From Mesorhizobium sp. SOD10 (GTDB taxonomy: Bacteria > Pseudomonadota > Alphaproteobacteria > Rhizobiales > Rhizobiaceae), in contig CCNA01000045.1 in NCBI GenBank assembly GCA_000824805.1, positions 124,001 through 188,000 on the forward strand: 64,000 nucleotides of DNA, given 5' to 3'. Below the pieces are notes generated by a model, which was given only the letters and a program-made list of their open reading frames with translations, searched no databases and was not told the DNA's origin. Of this stretch, positions 48,913 through 58,279 are shown in pieces; within the stretch, counting starts at the first letter, position 1, and the number at the start of each line of letters is the position of its first letter. The translations under genes were made by a program, and so were the position numbers.

Positions 48913-50171
48913 TAAGGGATGCATTGCTCGCTGCGGGCGTCGTCTTGTCCTTCGCGTCGCAGATATCCGTACCGGGCTTGCCATTCGGCTACGGCGAGCT
49001 TTTCCTCGTGCTCTGGATCATGCTGTCGATCGGCCGAATCCTGGCAGGCGGCCCGATCGAAGCGACGCCAGCCTTTCTAAAATTGGCGAAGTTCTGGTTG
49101 CTTCTGTCGCTGACTTTGGCGATCGGCACCGCCGTCGGTTACTCCACCACGGTGCTCTATCTCACAGGGCTGTCGCACGACGCGATGGCCTATGCGCTCC
49201 TGGCGAGCGTCACCTGTCTTGCCGTCTTGGAACCCGACGCCGAGTCCCGTCTTCGGCGCAGCGGCTGGTGGGTGATCGCAATCGCTTTCGGCGCCTTCAT
49301 GGTCCAACTCGGACTTGCCTGGGGTTGGATCCATCAGTCGGGGATAGATCCGTGGTATTGGGATCGCTTCCGCGGCTGGTCGGAAAATCCAAACCAACTC
49401 GCGCTTTATTGCGCCGTCTTCGGCCCGCTGGCTCTGCACCTTGCGGTGACCACCAACAACCGGTGGGCCCAGTTTTTCGCACTATCCAGCCTTATTCCGA
49501 TCTTTTACGTCGGACGGCTGACCAAAAGCGACACCTATCTCTACACCACCATTCTGAGCGGCCTCGTGTTTCTTGGAATGCGGCTCGGGGCCTGGTTCGC
49601 ATCCGCCGATGGCAGAGCCAGTCTTTCCCGGCAGATTGCGCTCTTGCTGATCGTCGGCGCCGTGCCGCTGGCGGTCGCGGTTGCGCCATATGCCGTCGCC
49701 GAGGAGAGCAGCGTGGCGCAGTTCGCCAAGAGCCTCACCAAGGACGGAGGCGGCGAGGCGACTGCGGAGACGTTTGACCTGCGGGTCTTTCTGTGGGGCG
49801 AAGCGATCGAGAAGGGACTGCAGTCCTGGTCGCTCGGCCTTGGTCCCGGTCCGCACCTGGAGCGGCCGCCGGTCGCGGACAGGCAATTCCTGGAGCGGCC
49901 GTTCGAAGCCCACAACACCATTCTTGATCTCTATCTGCAGGGGGGATTGGTGGCAGTCCTCGCCCTGGTCTGGATTGTCGGGTCGGCCGCAAAGTCTGCT
50001 TGGCGCAGCCGGTTTGACGCGCTTTCGGTGCTTCTTGCTTCGGTGGTGGTCTTCAGCATGCCGCATCTGATCATTCGCCATCCGATCGTGTGGTTCGCGC
50101 TGACGTTCTGCCTCGTCGCAGGAATGCGTCCCGAGATTCACCTGCGGCCCCAGCAGGTAAGGGTGGCGTGA
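48909..50171 (+). CDS. O-antigen ligase/Wzy-like polymerase
   Basis: 420 residues from ATG 48909, coupled to the GT4 gene. Ten to twelve membrane segments (LFLVLWIMLSIGRILA, WVIAIAFGAFMVQLGLAW, ALYCAVFGPLALHLAV, IALLLIVGAVPLAVAVAPYA, LLASVVVFSMPHLIIRHPIV) and a large periplasmic loop with RFRGWSENPNQLALY and RPFEAHNTILDLYLQGG, the latter the usual H-N-x(5)-G Wzy/WaaL motif. Acts in the inner membrane to polymerise or ligate repeat units. Stop and next start overlap (TGATG). Confidence 0.88.
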   Translation: MIRDALLAAGVVLSFASQISVPGLPFGYGELFLVLWIMLSIGRILAGGPIEATPAFLKLAKFWLLLSLTLAIGTAVGYSTTVLYLTGLSHDAMAYALLASVTCLAVLEPDAESRLRRSGWWVIAIAFGAFMVQLGLAWGWIHQSGIDPWYWDRFRGWSENPNQLALYCAVFGPLALHLAVTTNNRWAQFFALSSLIPIFYVGRLTKSDTYLYTTILSGLVFLGMRLGAWFASADGRASLSRQIALLLIVGAVPLAVAVAPYAVAEESSVAQFAKSLTKDGGGEATAETFDLRVFLWGEAIEKGLQSWSLGLGPGPHLERPPVADRQFLERPFEAHNTILDLYLQGGLVAVLALVWIVGSAAKSAWRSRFDALSVLLASVVVFSMPHLIIRHPIVWFALTFCLVAGMRPEIHLRPQQVRVA

Positions 50172-52156
50172 TGTGCGGTATCGCTGGAATTCTGATCTCA
50201 CCGGCGCAAATGGACCCGAAGTTGCTCGAGGCGATTGGGCCTATGACAAGCTCGCTTCGGCTCCGCGGTCCTGACGGCCAGGGGCTGTGGGTGGATCGCG
50301 ACGCCGGGATTGCCTTCGGCCACCGGCGGCTCGCCATCGTCGACCTGTCGAGCACAGGGCGGCAGCCGATGCGCTCCGCCAGCGGCCGTTACGTGATCAC
50401 CTTCAACGGCGAGATCTACAATTTCCGCGACCTGCGGCGCGAACTCGAAAGCGCGGGTCGACAGTTCCGTGGGACCGGCGATACCGAAGTCCTGTTGTGC
50501 GCCATTGAGACGTGGGGTCTTGAGTCTTCCCTGAGGCGCTGCGCGGGGATGTTTGCCTTTGCGCTATGGGATTTGGAGACCAAGACCCTTCACCTTGCCC
50601 GGGACAGGATCGGCAAAAAACCTCTCTACGTCGCATTAGCCGGGCATGCCCTGGTTTTTGCGTCGGAGCTCAAGGCAATCCGGTGCTTTCCCAGCTTCTC
50701 TCCCGAGCTCGATTTCGGCGCCGCCGGAGCCATGCTTTCGAAAGGATGGGTGCCGGATCACGCATGCATCTGGCGGAATGCGTTCAAGTTGCCGCCCGGT
50801 TCCGTGCTCTCGGTCAGGTCGACGGATATCGCACAGGCGGGCAGCGCCGCATCGCTTTCCCAGCGTGTCAAGCACTGGTGGTCGCTGGCCGAAATTGCCA
50901 CCAAGGGCCGCGAGGACCCGATCGCCGGCAGTGACGACGATCTCACCAACGAGCTCGACGATCTGCTGCGGCTCGCAGTTCGCGAACGCATGATCGCCGA
51001 TGTGCCTTTGGGCAGCTTCCTGTCGGGCGGCATCGACAGCTCCACCGTCGTGGCTTTGATGCAGGCTCAATCCAGAAGCCCGGTGCGCACTTTCACCATC
51101 GCGTTCTCGGAGGGGGGATTTGACGAGAGCGGTTATGCGGCCGACGTGGCAAAACATCTGGGCACGGATCATACGGAGCTTCACCTTTCGCCCGAGGCGG
51201 CACGCCAGGTCATTCCGGAACTGCCCCGGATATGGGACGAGCCATTCGCCGACGAATCCCAGATACCGACGCTGCTGGTGGCACGGCTCGCTCGCCAGCA
51301 TGTGACGGTCGCCCTGTCGGGCGACGGCGGCGATGAATGCTTCGCCGGCTATGGTCGTCACTTCATGGCGGACCGGCTGAAGCGTCAGCAACGTCTTCCG
51401 TTGGCAGTGCGGCGCACGCTAGCGACCGGCCTGGACTTGCTGGCCCGCGCGGCACGCGAGGATATCCTCGACAGGCTCCCGCTTGCCGCAAATATGCGCC
51501 ACATGCTGCGGAGCGACCGGCTTAATCGGTTCGCCGGCCTGCTCAGCGCAAGGCATGAAGATGATTTGTATCAGCGGTTGGTAACATCACCGACCGCGAG
51601 CCTCACGCGGCACGACCAGTCTTCATCGATCGCCGCGCCGAAACTCGACGGGCTGCTATCGCGCGTTCTCTACGACGACATGGCCGGTTATTTGCCTGGC
51701 GACATACTGGTGAAGCTGGACCGCGCCACCATGGCCAACGGACTTGAGGGGCGGTGTCCCTTGCTTGACCACCGCGTCATCGAGTTCGCCTGGCGCTTGC
51801 CGTCGGATGCAAAGGTGCGCGACGGCAGAGGCAAGTGGATCCTTCGCAATCTGCTGCGTCGCTATCTTCCAGACCGGCTGATCGACAGGCCGAAGCAAGG
51901 ATTCGACGTTCCCGTTGCCGCATGGCTGAGAGGTCCTCTGCGGAGCTGGGCGACCGATCTTCTCGCCGATATCCGGCATGACGGTGAGGACGTGCTGGAC
52001 AGCGCCAAAGTAGACGGTTGCTGGCGCGATCATATGCGGGGGCAGGATCGCTCGCGCGAATTGTGGTCCGCCTTGATGTTTCAGGCCTGGCGCTATGAGA
52101 CAAGGCAAGCGCCAATCGCGACCGGGTCGCGTGAACTCGACATGGCAGGAGTATGA
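50171..52156 (+). CDS. Asparagine-synthase-like amidotransferase (AsnB/WbpS type)
   Basis: 661 residues. MCGIAGILI with the N-terminal nucleophile Cys2, the glutaminase residues RLAIVDLS and FNGEIYNF, and GDTEVLL. The C-terminal synthetase has the PP-loop VPLGSFLSGGIDSSTVVALM, EPFADESQIPTLLVARLARQ and a GDGGDECFAGYGRH site. In a polysaccharide operon such enzymes usually convert uronic acid to uronamide units rather than making asparagine. Coupled to both neighbours. Function in the polymer is inference. Confidence 0.9.
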   Translation: MCGIAGILISPAQMDPKLLEAIGPMTSSLRLRGPDGQGLWVDRDAGIAFGHRRLAIVDLSSTGRQPMRSASGRYVITFNGEIYNFRDLRRELESAGRQFRGTGDTEVLLCAIETWGLESSLRRCAGMFAFALWDLETKTLHLARDRIGKKPLYVALAGHALVFASELKAIRCFPSFSPELDFGAAGAMLSKGWVPDHACIWRNAFKLPPGSVLSVRSTDIAQAGSAASLSQRVKHWWSLAEIATKGREDPIAGSDDDLTNELDDLLRLAVRERMIADVPLGSFLSGGIDSSTVVALMQAQSRSPVRTFTIAFSEGGFDESGYAADVAKHLGTDHTELHLSPEAARQVIPELPRIWDEPFADESQIPTLLVARLARQHVTVALSGDGGDECFAGYGRHFMADRLKRQQRLPLAVRRTLATGLDLLARAAREDILDRLPLAANMRHMLRSDRLNRFAGLLSARHEDDLYQRLVTSPTASLTRHDQSSSIAAPKLDGLLSRVLYDDMAGYLPGDILVKLDRATMANGLEGRCPLLDHRVIEFAWRLPSDAKVRDGRGKWILRNLLRRYLPDRLIDRPKQGFDVPVAAWLRGPLRSWATDLLADIRHDGEDVLDSAKVDGCWRDHMRGQDRSRELWSALMFQAWRYETRQAPIATGSRELDMAGV

Positions 52157-52157
52157 A

Positions 52158-54362
52158 ATGGCAGGTTCCGCCGTCAGCCGAATGAAACTTCCGCAAGGCA
52201 TTCCCCAACCTGCTCCAACAGTTGTCGAACAGAGGGATCGCATCCGGCAACGGCGCGAATACGAACCACCTACGCCCACGCACGAACTGATGGCTGCCCT
52301 GGCAAGAAGAAAATGGCTGATCCTTGCCTTTGCGCTTGTCGGTGGGATCCTCGCGGCGCTGGCCGGCCTGGTCCGCCCTGTGATGTTCGAGGCGACCAGC
52401 CAGTTGATAATCGATCCGCCGGCGCGCAGTTCCGTTGCTCCGGGCGGGTCGTCCGCGCAGGACCTTGTCGATTCCAGCATCGATGACCACATCACCATGC
52501 TTTCGTCTCAGGGCCATCTGCGCCGCGTAGCGGCTGCGCTGCACAAACTCGAAGGCACCACGGCGGCGCAGGGTTCGCCTACAACCGGAACGTCCGGGCC
52601 TGGTCCAGCTCCTGTGTCGATAAGGTCGCGTGCTGCCGAGATCATCGAGCGACTTTGGCCCCAGAGTGGGGAAGCCGCCATCGATCCCGACCTGAAGCTG
52701 CTGAGGAATAGGATAAGGATTGGGCAGGAGTTGCGCTCAAGGGTGATCTCCGTTGCCTTCGCGGACGAAGATCCGGTACGAGCCGCCACGGTCGCCAATA
52801 CATTTTCACAAGTCTATATCGATGAGCTCGCGAAAAGGCGACAAGCCGAAGACAGGCAAGAACTCGATACAGTGGTCGCCAGTCTGCCCGCCGTGCAAAG
52901 CGACCTTGTTTCGGCGACCGATCGGCTGGAGAAATACAGGCTGAGCCATGGGGCCGTCGATCAAGGCGCGGCTGACAATGCGGCCAGGGAAAGGGCTGAT
53001 CTCAGCCAGCAGATATCGATGTCCAAGGCCGATCTCGCGGCGATGGAGGCGCGCCTTCAACATATCCAGGATCTTCGCAAACAGGGTGCACCAATCACCT
53101 CGCTGGCCGAAGCCATGGGTACTCCGGATCTGGCCGACCTTGCGGCCCGCCAGGCCAAGACGCCGGCGGACAAGGATCTGAGCGCGAGGATCGACAACGA
53201 GATCCAGCAGGGCCTGGCGAGCGCCGAGACGCAGGTGAACACTTACCGGGCTCAGGTCAAGGCGCTGGAAGATCGCAAGAATGTTCTCGATGTCGTGGTG
53301 GCCGACACCGCCAGCCGGCTTTCCGGTTTGCGCGCGCTCGAACCCCAGGTCAACCTGCTAACCCAAAGATACAACGAGCTCCTGAGCCGGCAGCAGGATC
53401 TGACGCGGCGCATCGCCGCTCCTTCAGCAGGCGTCTCGATCCTTTCCCCGGCATGGCCGCCGGCCAAACCGCAGACTTTGCCGCCGATTTTCCTGGTGCC
53501 TCCGGGGATGATCGCTTTCGCCATACTCGGTGCAGCCTTCGTGCTGTTCCGCAACAGGTTCAATCGCGCCCTGCGCGGGGAGGCCGAGACCGAGGCAGCG
53601 CTCGGAATTCCTTGCATTGGCCTCATTCCTGAGCCTGGCAAGATCGCAATGAAGCAACTGCGGCAATTGATTCTGGATCAGCCCAAATCCGCTTACAGTC
53701 GTGCCGTCACGTCGCTTCTGGTTAGCGCGGCACCAAACCAAGCCAGGTTGCGTTCCCCACGTACCATCATGGTCACGTCCAGCTTGCGCTATGAGGGTGC
53801 GAACGAGCTTGCCTGGAGTTTGGCTTTGGCCGCTATACGGTTGGGTGGCCCGGTTCTTCTGATCGATCTGGAACCCACGCGCCATCAACTAACGCAGGAG
53901 TTCGTCCGCCAGGGCGGCGGGCCGAAGGCTCACCGCTCATTCGGCGATTTTATCCGCAATCGCTGTACTCTGGAGGATGCGATCGTGAGTGTGCCCGGTG
54001 CGGCCATCGACCTGATGACCGTTGCGCCGGCCGAGGATTTGCTCGAGCTTCTCGCGCGCGCAGATAGCCTTGAATGCAGGGATGAACTGCAGGCTGAGTA
54101 CAGCCTGGTCATTATCAACGGGCCATCCGGCCTCGCCGGACCGGAAGCAAGATTCCTGACGAGTTGGGCCGACGCGATCCTTCTTGCCATCCGCTGGAAC
54201 AGCACGCCGCGCGACATCGCCCGGGGCGTTTTGGAGTTGCTTCAACGGGACGGCGCGAGCTCGATTCCGATCGGGAGCGTCCTTACCCGGGTCGATCTGA
54301 AACGACACGCCAAATTCCGATTCGGTGACAGCGGGGACTTGTTGCTTGCGCGGATCCCGTGA
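52158..54362 (+). CDS. Wzc/GumC-like chain-length protein with degenerate kinase domain
   Basis: 734 residues from ATG 52158 (AGGAGTATGA). Wzz domain: first membrane helix WLILAFALVGGILAALAGLV, a long periplasmic coiled coil (about 190-400; LEKYRLSHGAVDQGAADNAA, ADLAAMEARLQHIQDLRKQG) and second helix MIAFAILGAAFVLF near 455. The cytoplasmic part aligns in layout with BY-kinases, but the Walker A box is lost: TSSLRYEGANELAWSLALA occupies the SSxPGEGKST position. Walker A' is reduced to VLLIDLEPTRHQ and there is no tyrosine cluster. It should still set chain length but is unlikely to phosphorylate. Confidence 0.9.
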   Translation: MAGSAVSRMKLPQGIPQPAPTVVEQRDRIRQRREYEPPTPTHELMAALARRKWLILAFALVGGILAALAGLVRPVMFEATSQLIIDPPARSSVAPGGSSAQDLVDSSIDDHITMLSSQGHLRRVAAALHKLEGTTAAQGSPTTGTSGPGPAPVSIRSRAAEIIERLWPQSGEAAIDPDLKLLRNRIRIGQELRSRVISVAFADEDPVRAATVANTFSQVYIDELAKRRQAEDRQELDTVVASLPAVQSDLVSATDRLEKYRLSHGAVDQGAADNAARERADLSQQISMSKADLAAMEARLQHIQDLRKQGAPITSLAEAMGTPDLADLAARQAKTPADKDLSARIDNEIQQGLASAETQVNTYRAQVKALEDRKNVLDVVVADTASRLSGLRALEPQVNLLTQRYNELLSRQQDLTRRIAAPSAGVSILSPAWPPAKPQTLPPIFLVPPGMIAFAILGAAFVLFRNRFNRALRGEAETEAALGIPCIGLIPEPGKIAMKQLRQLILDQPKSAYSRAVTSLLVSAAPNQARLRSPRTIMVTSSLRYEGANELAWSLALAAIRLGGPVLLIDLEPTRHQLTQEFVRQGGGPKAHRSFGDFIRNRCTLEDAIVSVPGAAIDLMTVAPAEDLLELLARADSLECRDELQAEYSLVIINGPSGLAGPEARFLTSWADAILLAIRWNSTPRDIARGVLELLQRDGASSIPIGSVLTRVDLKRHAKFRFGDSGDLLLARIP

Positions 54363-54397
54363 GGCCGGCCGCGAAGCGCCATGTCGAGTGTTGAACC

Positions 54398-55192
54398 GTG
54401 ATCGTCGAGCTCTTCGGTCCGCCAGGTTCGGGCAAGACAACCTTAGCACACGTTCTTGCCATGCGGTTGCGCGAAGACGGATACCGTGCCGAGGTTGTCC
54501 GCAGCTACCGACCAGCGATCAGATCCGGAAAACTTGATCTGGGCGCCCTTCTGTTCGTATCGAGGATCGTCTCGGCGACCGTCTCCACGGCTAAGGTCAT
54601 TTTTTTCCCACGCAATGGAGGGTCGAATCTATCGAAATCCCTGCTCATGCTCAGAGCGATGCCACCGAAAAAACCGATCTGGCGAGCCCGGATCTGGCAG
54701 CAAATATTGAAGCTGTCGCACGCCTGGGATCGAGCCAAGCTGGCCCACGATATTCTTATCTTCGACGAGGGTTATGTTCAGGCGGTCGGATCCCTGGCGT
54801 TGCTCAATGGAAATGCGGACAAAGCTGTTCTCAAAACGATGCTGGGCGATGTGCCGGTCGCGGATCTCACGATCAGAGTTCTGGCGCCGCGAGCGACGGT
54901 CGCGGCTCGTCTTCGCCGGCGCATGGAGCGTGAGCCACCGGCGGAGCGGCTCTTCGAGGCCGATTTCGACGTCAATATGCGTTCGCTCAGCGTCTTCAAG
55001 ACGATAAGCGATATACTTGCCGTGTCGGGGCGAAACGTTGTCTGTGCGAAGACTTCAAGCCAGCGTTCCACAATGAAAAGCGCGCAGGCCGTCGAACAGG
55101 CGATCATCGCCAGATACATTCTGGGCACAACGGATGGTGAGCGCCAGCGGGTCGAGCAGCCATCCGAAGCAGTGGAGCCCCACGGGCCATAG
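54398..55192 (+). CDS. P-loop NTPase/kinase-like protein of unknown role
   Basis: 264 residues from GTG 54398. Walker A IVELFGPPGSGKTTLAHVLA at the very start and Walker B ILIFDEGYVQAVGSLALLNG in the middle, then VADLTIRVLAPRATVAARLR with an RRRMERE lid-like arginine segment. The layout is of the adenylate/thymidylate-kinase-like AAA_33 group. Its place between the chain-length protein and the flippase suggests a role in the polymer: it might phosphorylate a sugar or lipid, or act on a protein. No close family recognised. Confidence 0.75.
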   Translation: MIVELFGPPGSGKTTLAHVLAMRLREDGYRAEVVRSYRPAIRSGKLDLGALLFVSRIVSATVSTAKVIFFPRNGGSNLSKSLLMLRAMPPKKPIWRARIWQQILKLSHAWDRAKLAHDILIFDEGYVQAVGSLALLNGNADKAVLKTMLGDVPVADLTIRVLAPRATVAARLRRRMEREPPAERLFEADFDVNMRSLSVFKTISDILAVSGRNVVCAKTSSQRSTMKSAQAVEQAIIARYILGTTDGERQRVEQPSEAVEPHGP

Positions 55193-55428
55193 CCGCCATC
55201 TTTGGCCATCCAACCTGCTGATCCAACTCGGAAAAACGCAGCCGACATGCTGACGGGACCGTTGGTCGACAACCGAGCTTTCTCATCCCCAATCGATGTT
55301 TTATTCCCCCACCACGGATCGAACCGGCATTTGGATGCGTGCCATCATTCAGGTGAATGATGGCGTGATGCGACAGCCTCCGTACGCTCCTATTCCAGTC
55401 GTCAGCCGTTTCTCGGAATCGCGAACCA
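55193..55428. other. Gap before the flippase gene
   Basis: 236 bases. Apart from the inverted repeat at 55341-55364 nothing is recognised. This is the largest break within the exopolysaccharide operon, so a second promoter may lie here. Confidence 0.4.
55341..55364. repeat. Perfect 9-bp inverted repeat
   Basis: GCCATCATT-CAGGTG-AATGATGGC, 65 bases before the flippase start. Could be an operator or an attenuating hairpin; no T tract follows. Confidence 0.5.
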
Positions 55429-56787
55429 ATGTCCTACAGCGACTTTCTGAGATCCAGGGAGGGGCGGATAACAGCAAGCCCGATTGGCAAGATCGTCCGC
55501 GCGGCGGGCGGCGTTTCGGCAATGGCGATTGCAGGGCAACTCACCCTGGTCGCCACCATTCCGATACTGGCCCGTCTCTATTCCCCTGCCGACTTCGGCA
55601 TCTTCACGATCTATCTCTCAACGGTAAACATCCTCGGCGCGGTCGCAGCGCTGCGCTTCGAGCCCTCGCTCTATGGGGTCAAGGAAACCGAGCAGATCTA
55701 CGTCACCGTAAAGCTTATCGTGATGGCCGTGTTGACGACGGGTGTGCTCGCTTTTGCTGTAGGGCAGATGCTTTTGGGTCTGGCGCCTACCCAGCTCAGG
55801 CACCTTTTCTGGCTCGTTCCGCTTGGCATGAGCGGCGCCGCGCTCGTCGAAGCGATGAATTGCTGGGCCTTGCGTGCGGGCCTGCTGCGCGATTTCGCTC
55901 TCGGCCGGCTGATCTTGCCGGCCACCATGGCGTTGCTGCAACTGATTTTTGGCGTAGCCCATCTCGGGGGCGAGGCGATGGTGCATGCGCATGTCCTCAG
56001 CCAGTTCATTTTTCTCGCCTTTCTGGGCTCTCGGATTCTGAGTTGGGACGACCTGCGTGGCATCTATCGAGCGCCATGGAGAAGTGCCTTCAACAAGGCA
56101 GTCAGGGAATACAAGTTCCCATTGTTCGATATCCCCGCGACCCTCGGCAGCTATGCCATCAACAATCTTCCGGCAATTCTCGTAGGTTCGTTGTTCGGCG
56201 CAGCTTTCGCCGGTTATCTCGGCGTCGCGTCACGGCTGGTAACAGGGCCCATCGTGCTGATAGCCACTCCGCTGAGCAACGTGTTCGTCGCCGAGGCGAA
56301 CAAGAGCAGCGATCGCGCACATATCCTTGGCGTCGCGCGTGGCCTCTTGATCCTTGTCACGGGCCTTACTGCGTTGCCCATCTTGGCGCTTGGGCTGGCT
56401 GCTCCATACCTCGTCGTCCCGCTCCTGGGCGAGGCCTGGATGCCGACTGCGCAAATTATGACTGCCTTGGCATTCATGGGCGCGGTGCAGGCCTTGTCGA
56501 CACCGCTCAGTGAAGTTCCTGCCCTGTTGCGGCGGCAGGAGGTGCGGCTGGTCGTCGACGCGGCGCGGATGGTGCTTGTCTTCGGTCCGCTGCTCGCCGG
56601 CGCCAAGGCTGGGTGGGAAGCTATCGACGTCATCTATCTCATGGCTATTGGCGGGATGGTTGGGTTTGCCATCAAAACCGCAGCCTCATTGTACCTTCTG
56701 AAGCGGGAAACCGAACCGGCACAGGCGACATTGTCCAGTCCGTATTCAATCGCGAGGAAACAGCACGATGAAGCTCCTGTTGAGTAG
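55429..56787 (+). CDS. Wzx-type polysaccharide flippase
   Basis: 452 residues. Twelve to fourteen membrane segments of the polysaccharide biosynthesis/MOP superfamily: ISAMAIAGQLTLVATIPILA, RLYSPADFGIFTIYLSTVNI, LIVMAVLTTGVLAFAVGQML, FLAFLGSRIL, SLFGAAFAGYLGVASRLVTG, GLLILVTGLTALPILALGLA. The YSPADFGIF and GYLGVASR phrases are characteristic. It flips lipid-linked repeat units to the periplasm for the Wzy-like polymerase. Overlaps the next gene by 20 bases. Confidence 0.9.
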   Translation: MSYSDFLRSREGRITASPIGKIVRAAGGVSAMAIAGQLTLVATIPILARLYSPADFGIFTIYLSTVNILGAVAALRFEPSLYGVKETEQIYVTVKLIVMAVLTTGVLAFAVGQMLLGLAPTQLRHLFWLVPLGMSGAALVEAMNCWALRAGLLRDFALGRLILPATMALLQLIFGVAHLGGEAMVHAHVLSQFIFLAFLGSRILSWDDLRGIYRAPWRSAFNKAVREYKFPLFDIPATLGSYAINNLPAILVGSLFGAAFAGYLGVASRLVTGPIVLIATPLSNVFVAEANKSSDRAHILGVARGLLILVTGLTALPILALGLAAPYLVVPLLGEAWMPTAQIMTALAFMGAVQALSTPLSEVPALLRRQEVRLVVDAARMVLVFGPLLAGAKAGWEAIDVIYLMAIGGMVGFAIKTAASLYLLKRETEPAQATLSSPYSIARKQHDEAPVE

Positions 56788-57874
56788 CGACACGCGTCCT
56801 GAAGGAGCCATGCCGTCGCTAGAGCCGGCGACCGGCGGCAAAAGTGAGACAAATCTGTCAGCACTTGGCCCCGTGGCCAATGTCGCTCATGCTGCCGACA
56901 CGTCACCCGCGCGCCCGTTCATTTCCGTTGCCGTTCCGACGTTTCGCCGGCCGGACACCATCAGGCGCACCATCGACAGCATTGTGGGGCAGGACTTTTC
57001 CAACTGGGAACTTGTCGTCAGCGACGACGAAGGACCAAAGGGGTCGAGTTGGCCCATTTTGGAAGAGTATGCGCGACGCGACCCGCGCATCCGGATCGTC
57101 GAAAACCGCAGGGGCCGGGGGCAGGTGGAAAACACCAACAACGCCATGCTTGCCTGCACAGGCAGATGGATCAAATTGCTGCATGACGACGATTGGCTGG
57201 CCCCGGGCGCTCTGAAGAGGTTCGCCGAGATCTCGGTCAAATATCCGTCGGCAGCGTTCATGACCTGCGCGGCGCATGTTGTTGAGGAAAACCGGATCGT
57301 GATGCGGTCGGACCCGCCGGAGCAAAACCGGGTCTCGCTCTATTCGAGCCAGCAATGCCTGACGGACCTCTATCTGGTACGGGTGACCAGGAGCCTTGGC
57401 ATCATTCCTTCGACGCTGCTGATCAACGCCGCCGTGATCCACGCCGGATGCCAGATGCGCGCACACAAATCCATCCCGGCCGGCGTCGATCAATTGTTCT
57501 TTGTCGATCTGGCCCGTTACGGCGAGATGGTGGCAATCAACGAAGGGTTGATCTTCTATGATGCGACACATCATCCGAGCATAACGACGTCGAAGAGCTA
57601 CGAGGACGTGGATGAGGTCACTCTTGCCGTCAAACAGCTCAATTGGGATCTGATCGAGGATAGAAGGGGCCTCCCGGAACCAGAGCCGCTTTTGCGTGCG
57701 CTGCGGGTGGCTCGCATCCCGGCCAGGTTCCGAAATCAGTCCTGGCGAACGACGATGCGAGACGCCGTGCAGATCTTTCGGCCGTCCGTGATGAAGATCG
57801 CGAACCAGTATGCCCTGGAATACCTGTTCAGGATCCGACCAAAACTCGGCGCGCTGCGGACCCGTAAACGCTGA
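56768..57874 (+). CDS. Glycosyltransferase family 2
   Basis: 368 residues from ATG 56768. GT-A fold begins after about 50 residues of polar leader: FISVAVPTFRRPDTIRRTID, QDFSNWELVVSDDEGPKGSS, and the DxD-like motif IKLLHDDDWLAPG. The C-terminal part (about 180-360) continues with LRRSDPPEQNR-like loop and INEGLIFYDATHHPSI. An inverting, metal-dependent transferase, last gene of the operon. Overlap with the flippase gene indicates coupling. Confidence 0.92.
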   Translation: MKLLLSSDTRPEGAMPSLEPATGGKSETNLSALGPVANVAHAADTSPARPFISVAVPTFRRPDTIRRTIDSIVGQDFSNWELVVSDDEGPKGSSWPILEEYARRDPRIRIVENRRGRGQVENTNNAMLACTGRWIKLLHDDDWLAPGALKRFAEISVKYPSAAFMTCAAHVVEENRIVMRSDPPEQNRVSLYSSQQCLTDLYLVRVTRSLGIIPSTLLINAAVIHAGCQMRAHKSIPAGVDQLFFVDLARYGEMVAINEGLIFYDATHHPSITTSKSYEDVDEVTLAVKQLNWDLIEDRRGLPEPEPLLRALRVARIPARFRNQSWRTTMRDAVQIFRPSVMKIANQYALEYLFRIRPKLGALRTRKR

Positions 57875-57962
57875 CAATACGCTCCCGAGATGCCGAGGCC
57901 TGCCTGAGGAATTGTGTTCGTATCCGCAGGACAGCTCGATACCGGCACCCTGCGCGAGCCGC

Positions 57963-58034
57963 TAGAGCATTTTGCAGCCAAGCGGTATCGCTTGGCGTCA
58001 CACAAATGCGGCTAAACAAGGAGATAGGGCAGTT
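57963..58034 (+). repeat. Palindromic intergenic repeat, rhizobial type
   Basis: TAGAGCATTTTGCAG then the palindrome CCAAGCG-GTAT-CGCTTGG (57978-57995), then CACAAATGCGGCTAAACAAG and GAGATAGGGC. I recognise this frame (AGAGCATTTT ... AACAAGGAGATAG) as a dispersed element of Rhizobiales intergenic regions. Confidence 0.55.
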
Positions 58035-58110
58035 TAGTCTAGGCGTCATTGGTGTCGAGACCGCATTCGGCCGATGCCCTAGAAACAGGGCGGGCGTAGT
58101 CATTTGCACG

Positions 58111-58178
58111 GAGCAAATTCCAGGAAAAGGATGAGCGTTTTCCGTCCGGAATTGCATCAATACAAAAGAAAAGAGCGC
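58111..58178 (+). repeat. Palindromic intergenic repeat, mesorhizobial type (copy 2)
   Basis: GAGCAAATTCCAGGAAAA ... TTTTCCGTCCGGAATTGC followed by ATCAATACAAAAGAAAAGAG. The same nested arms as the copy at 6440-6496, in opposite orientation. Confidence 0.65.
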
Positions 58179-58279
58179 TTCGCCGAACCGTGAAACGGTG
58201 AAACGCTCGAAGCAGACGTGGAGCAAACGGCGTGCCAGCGGAAAACCAAGCACGCCGGATGATTGGAGGGTTTCTGGTT

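Larger units (their letters stand above)
57875..58279. other. Intergenic region with two repeat elements
   Basis: About 400 bases between convergent genes, dominated by two dispersed repeats (57963-58034 and 58111-58178). No gene seen. Confidence 0.5.
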
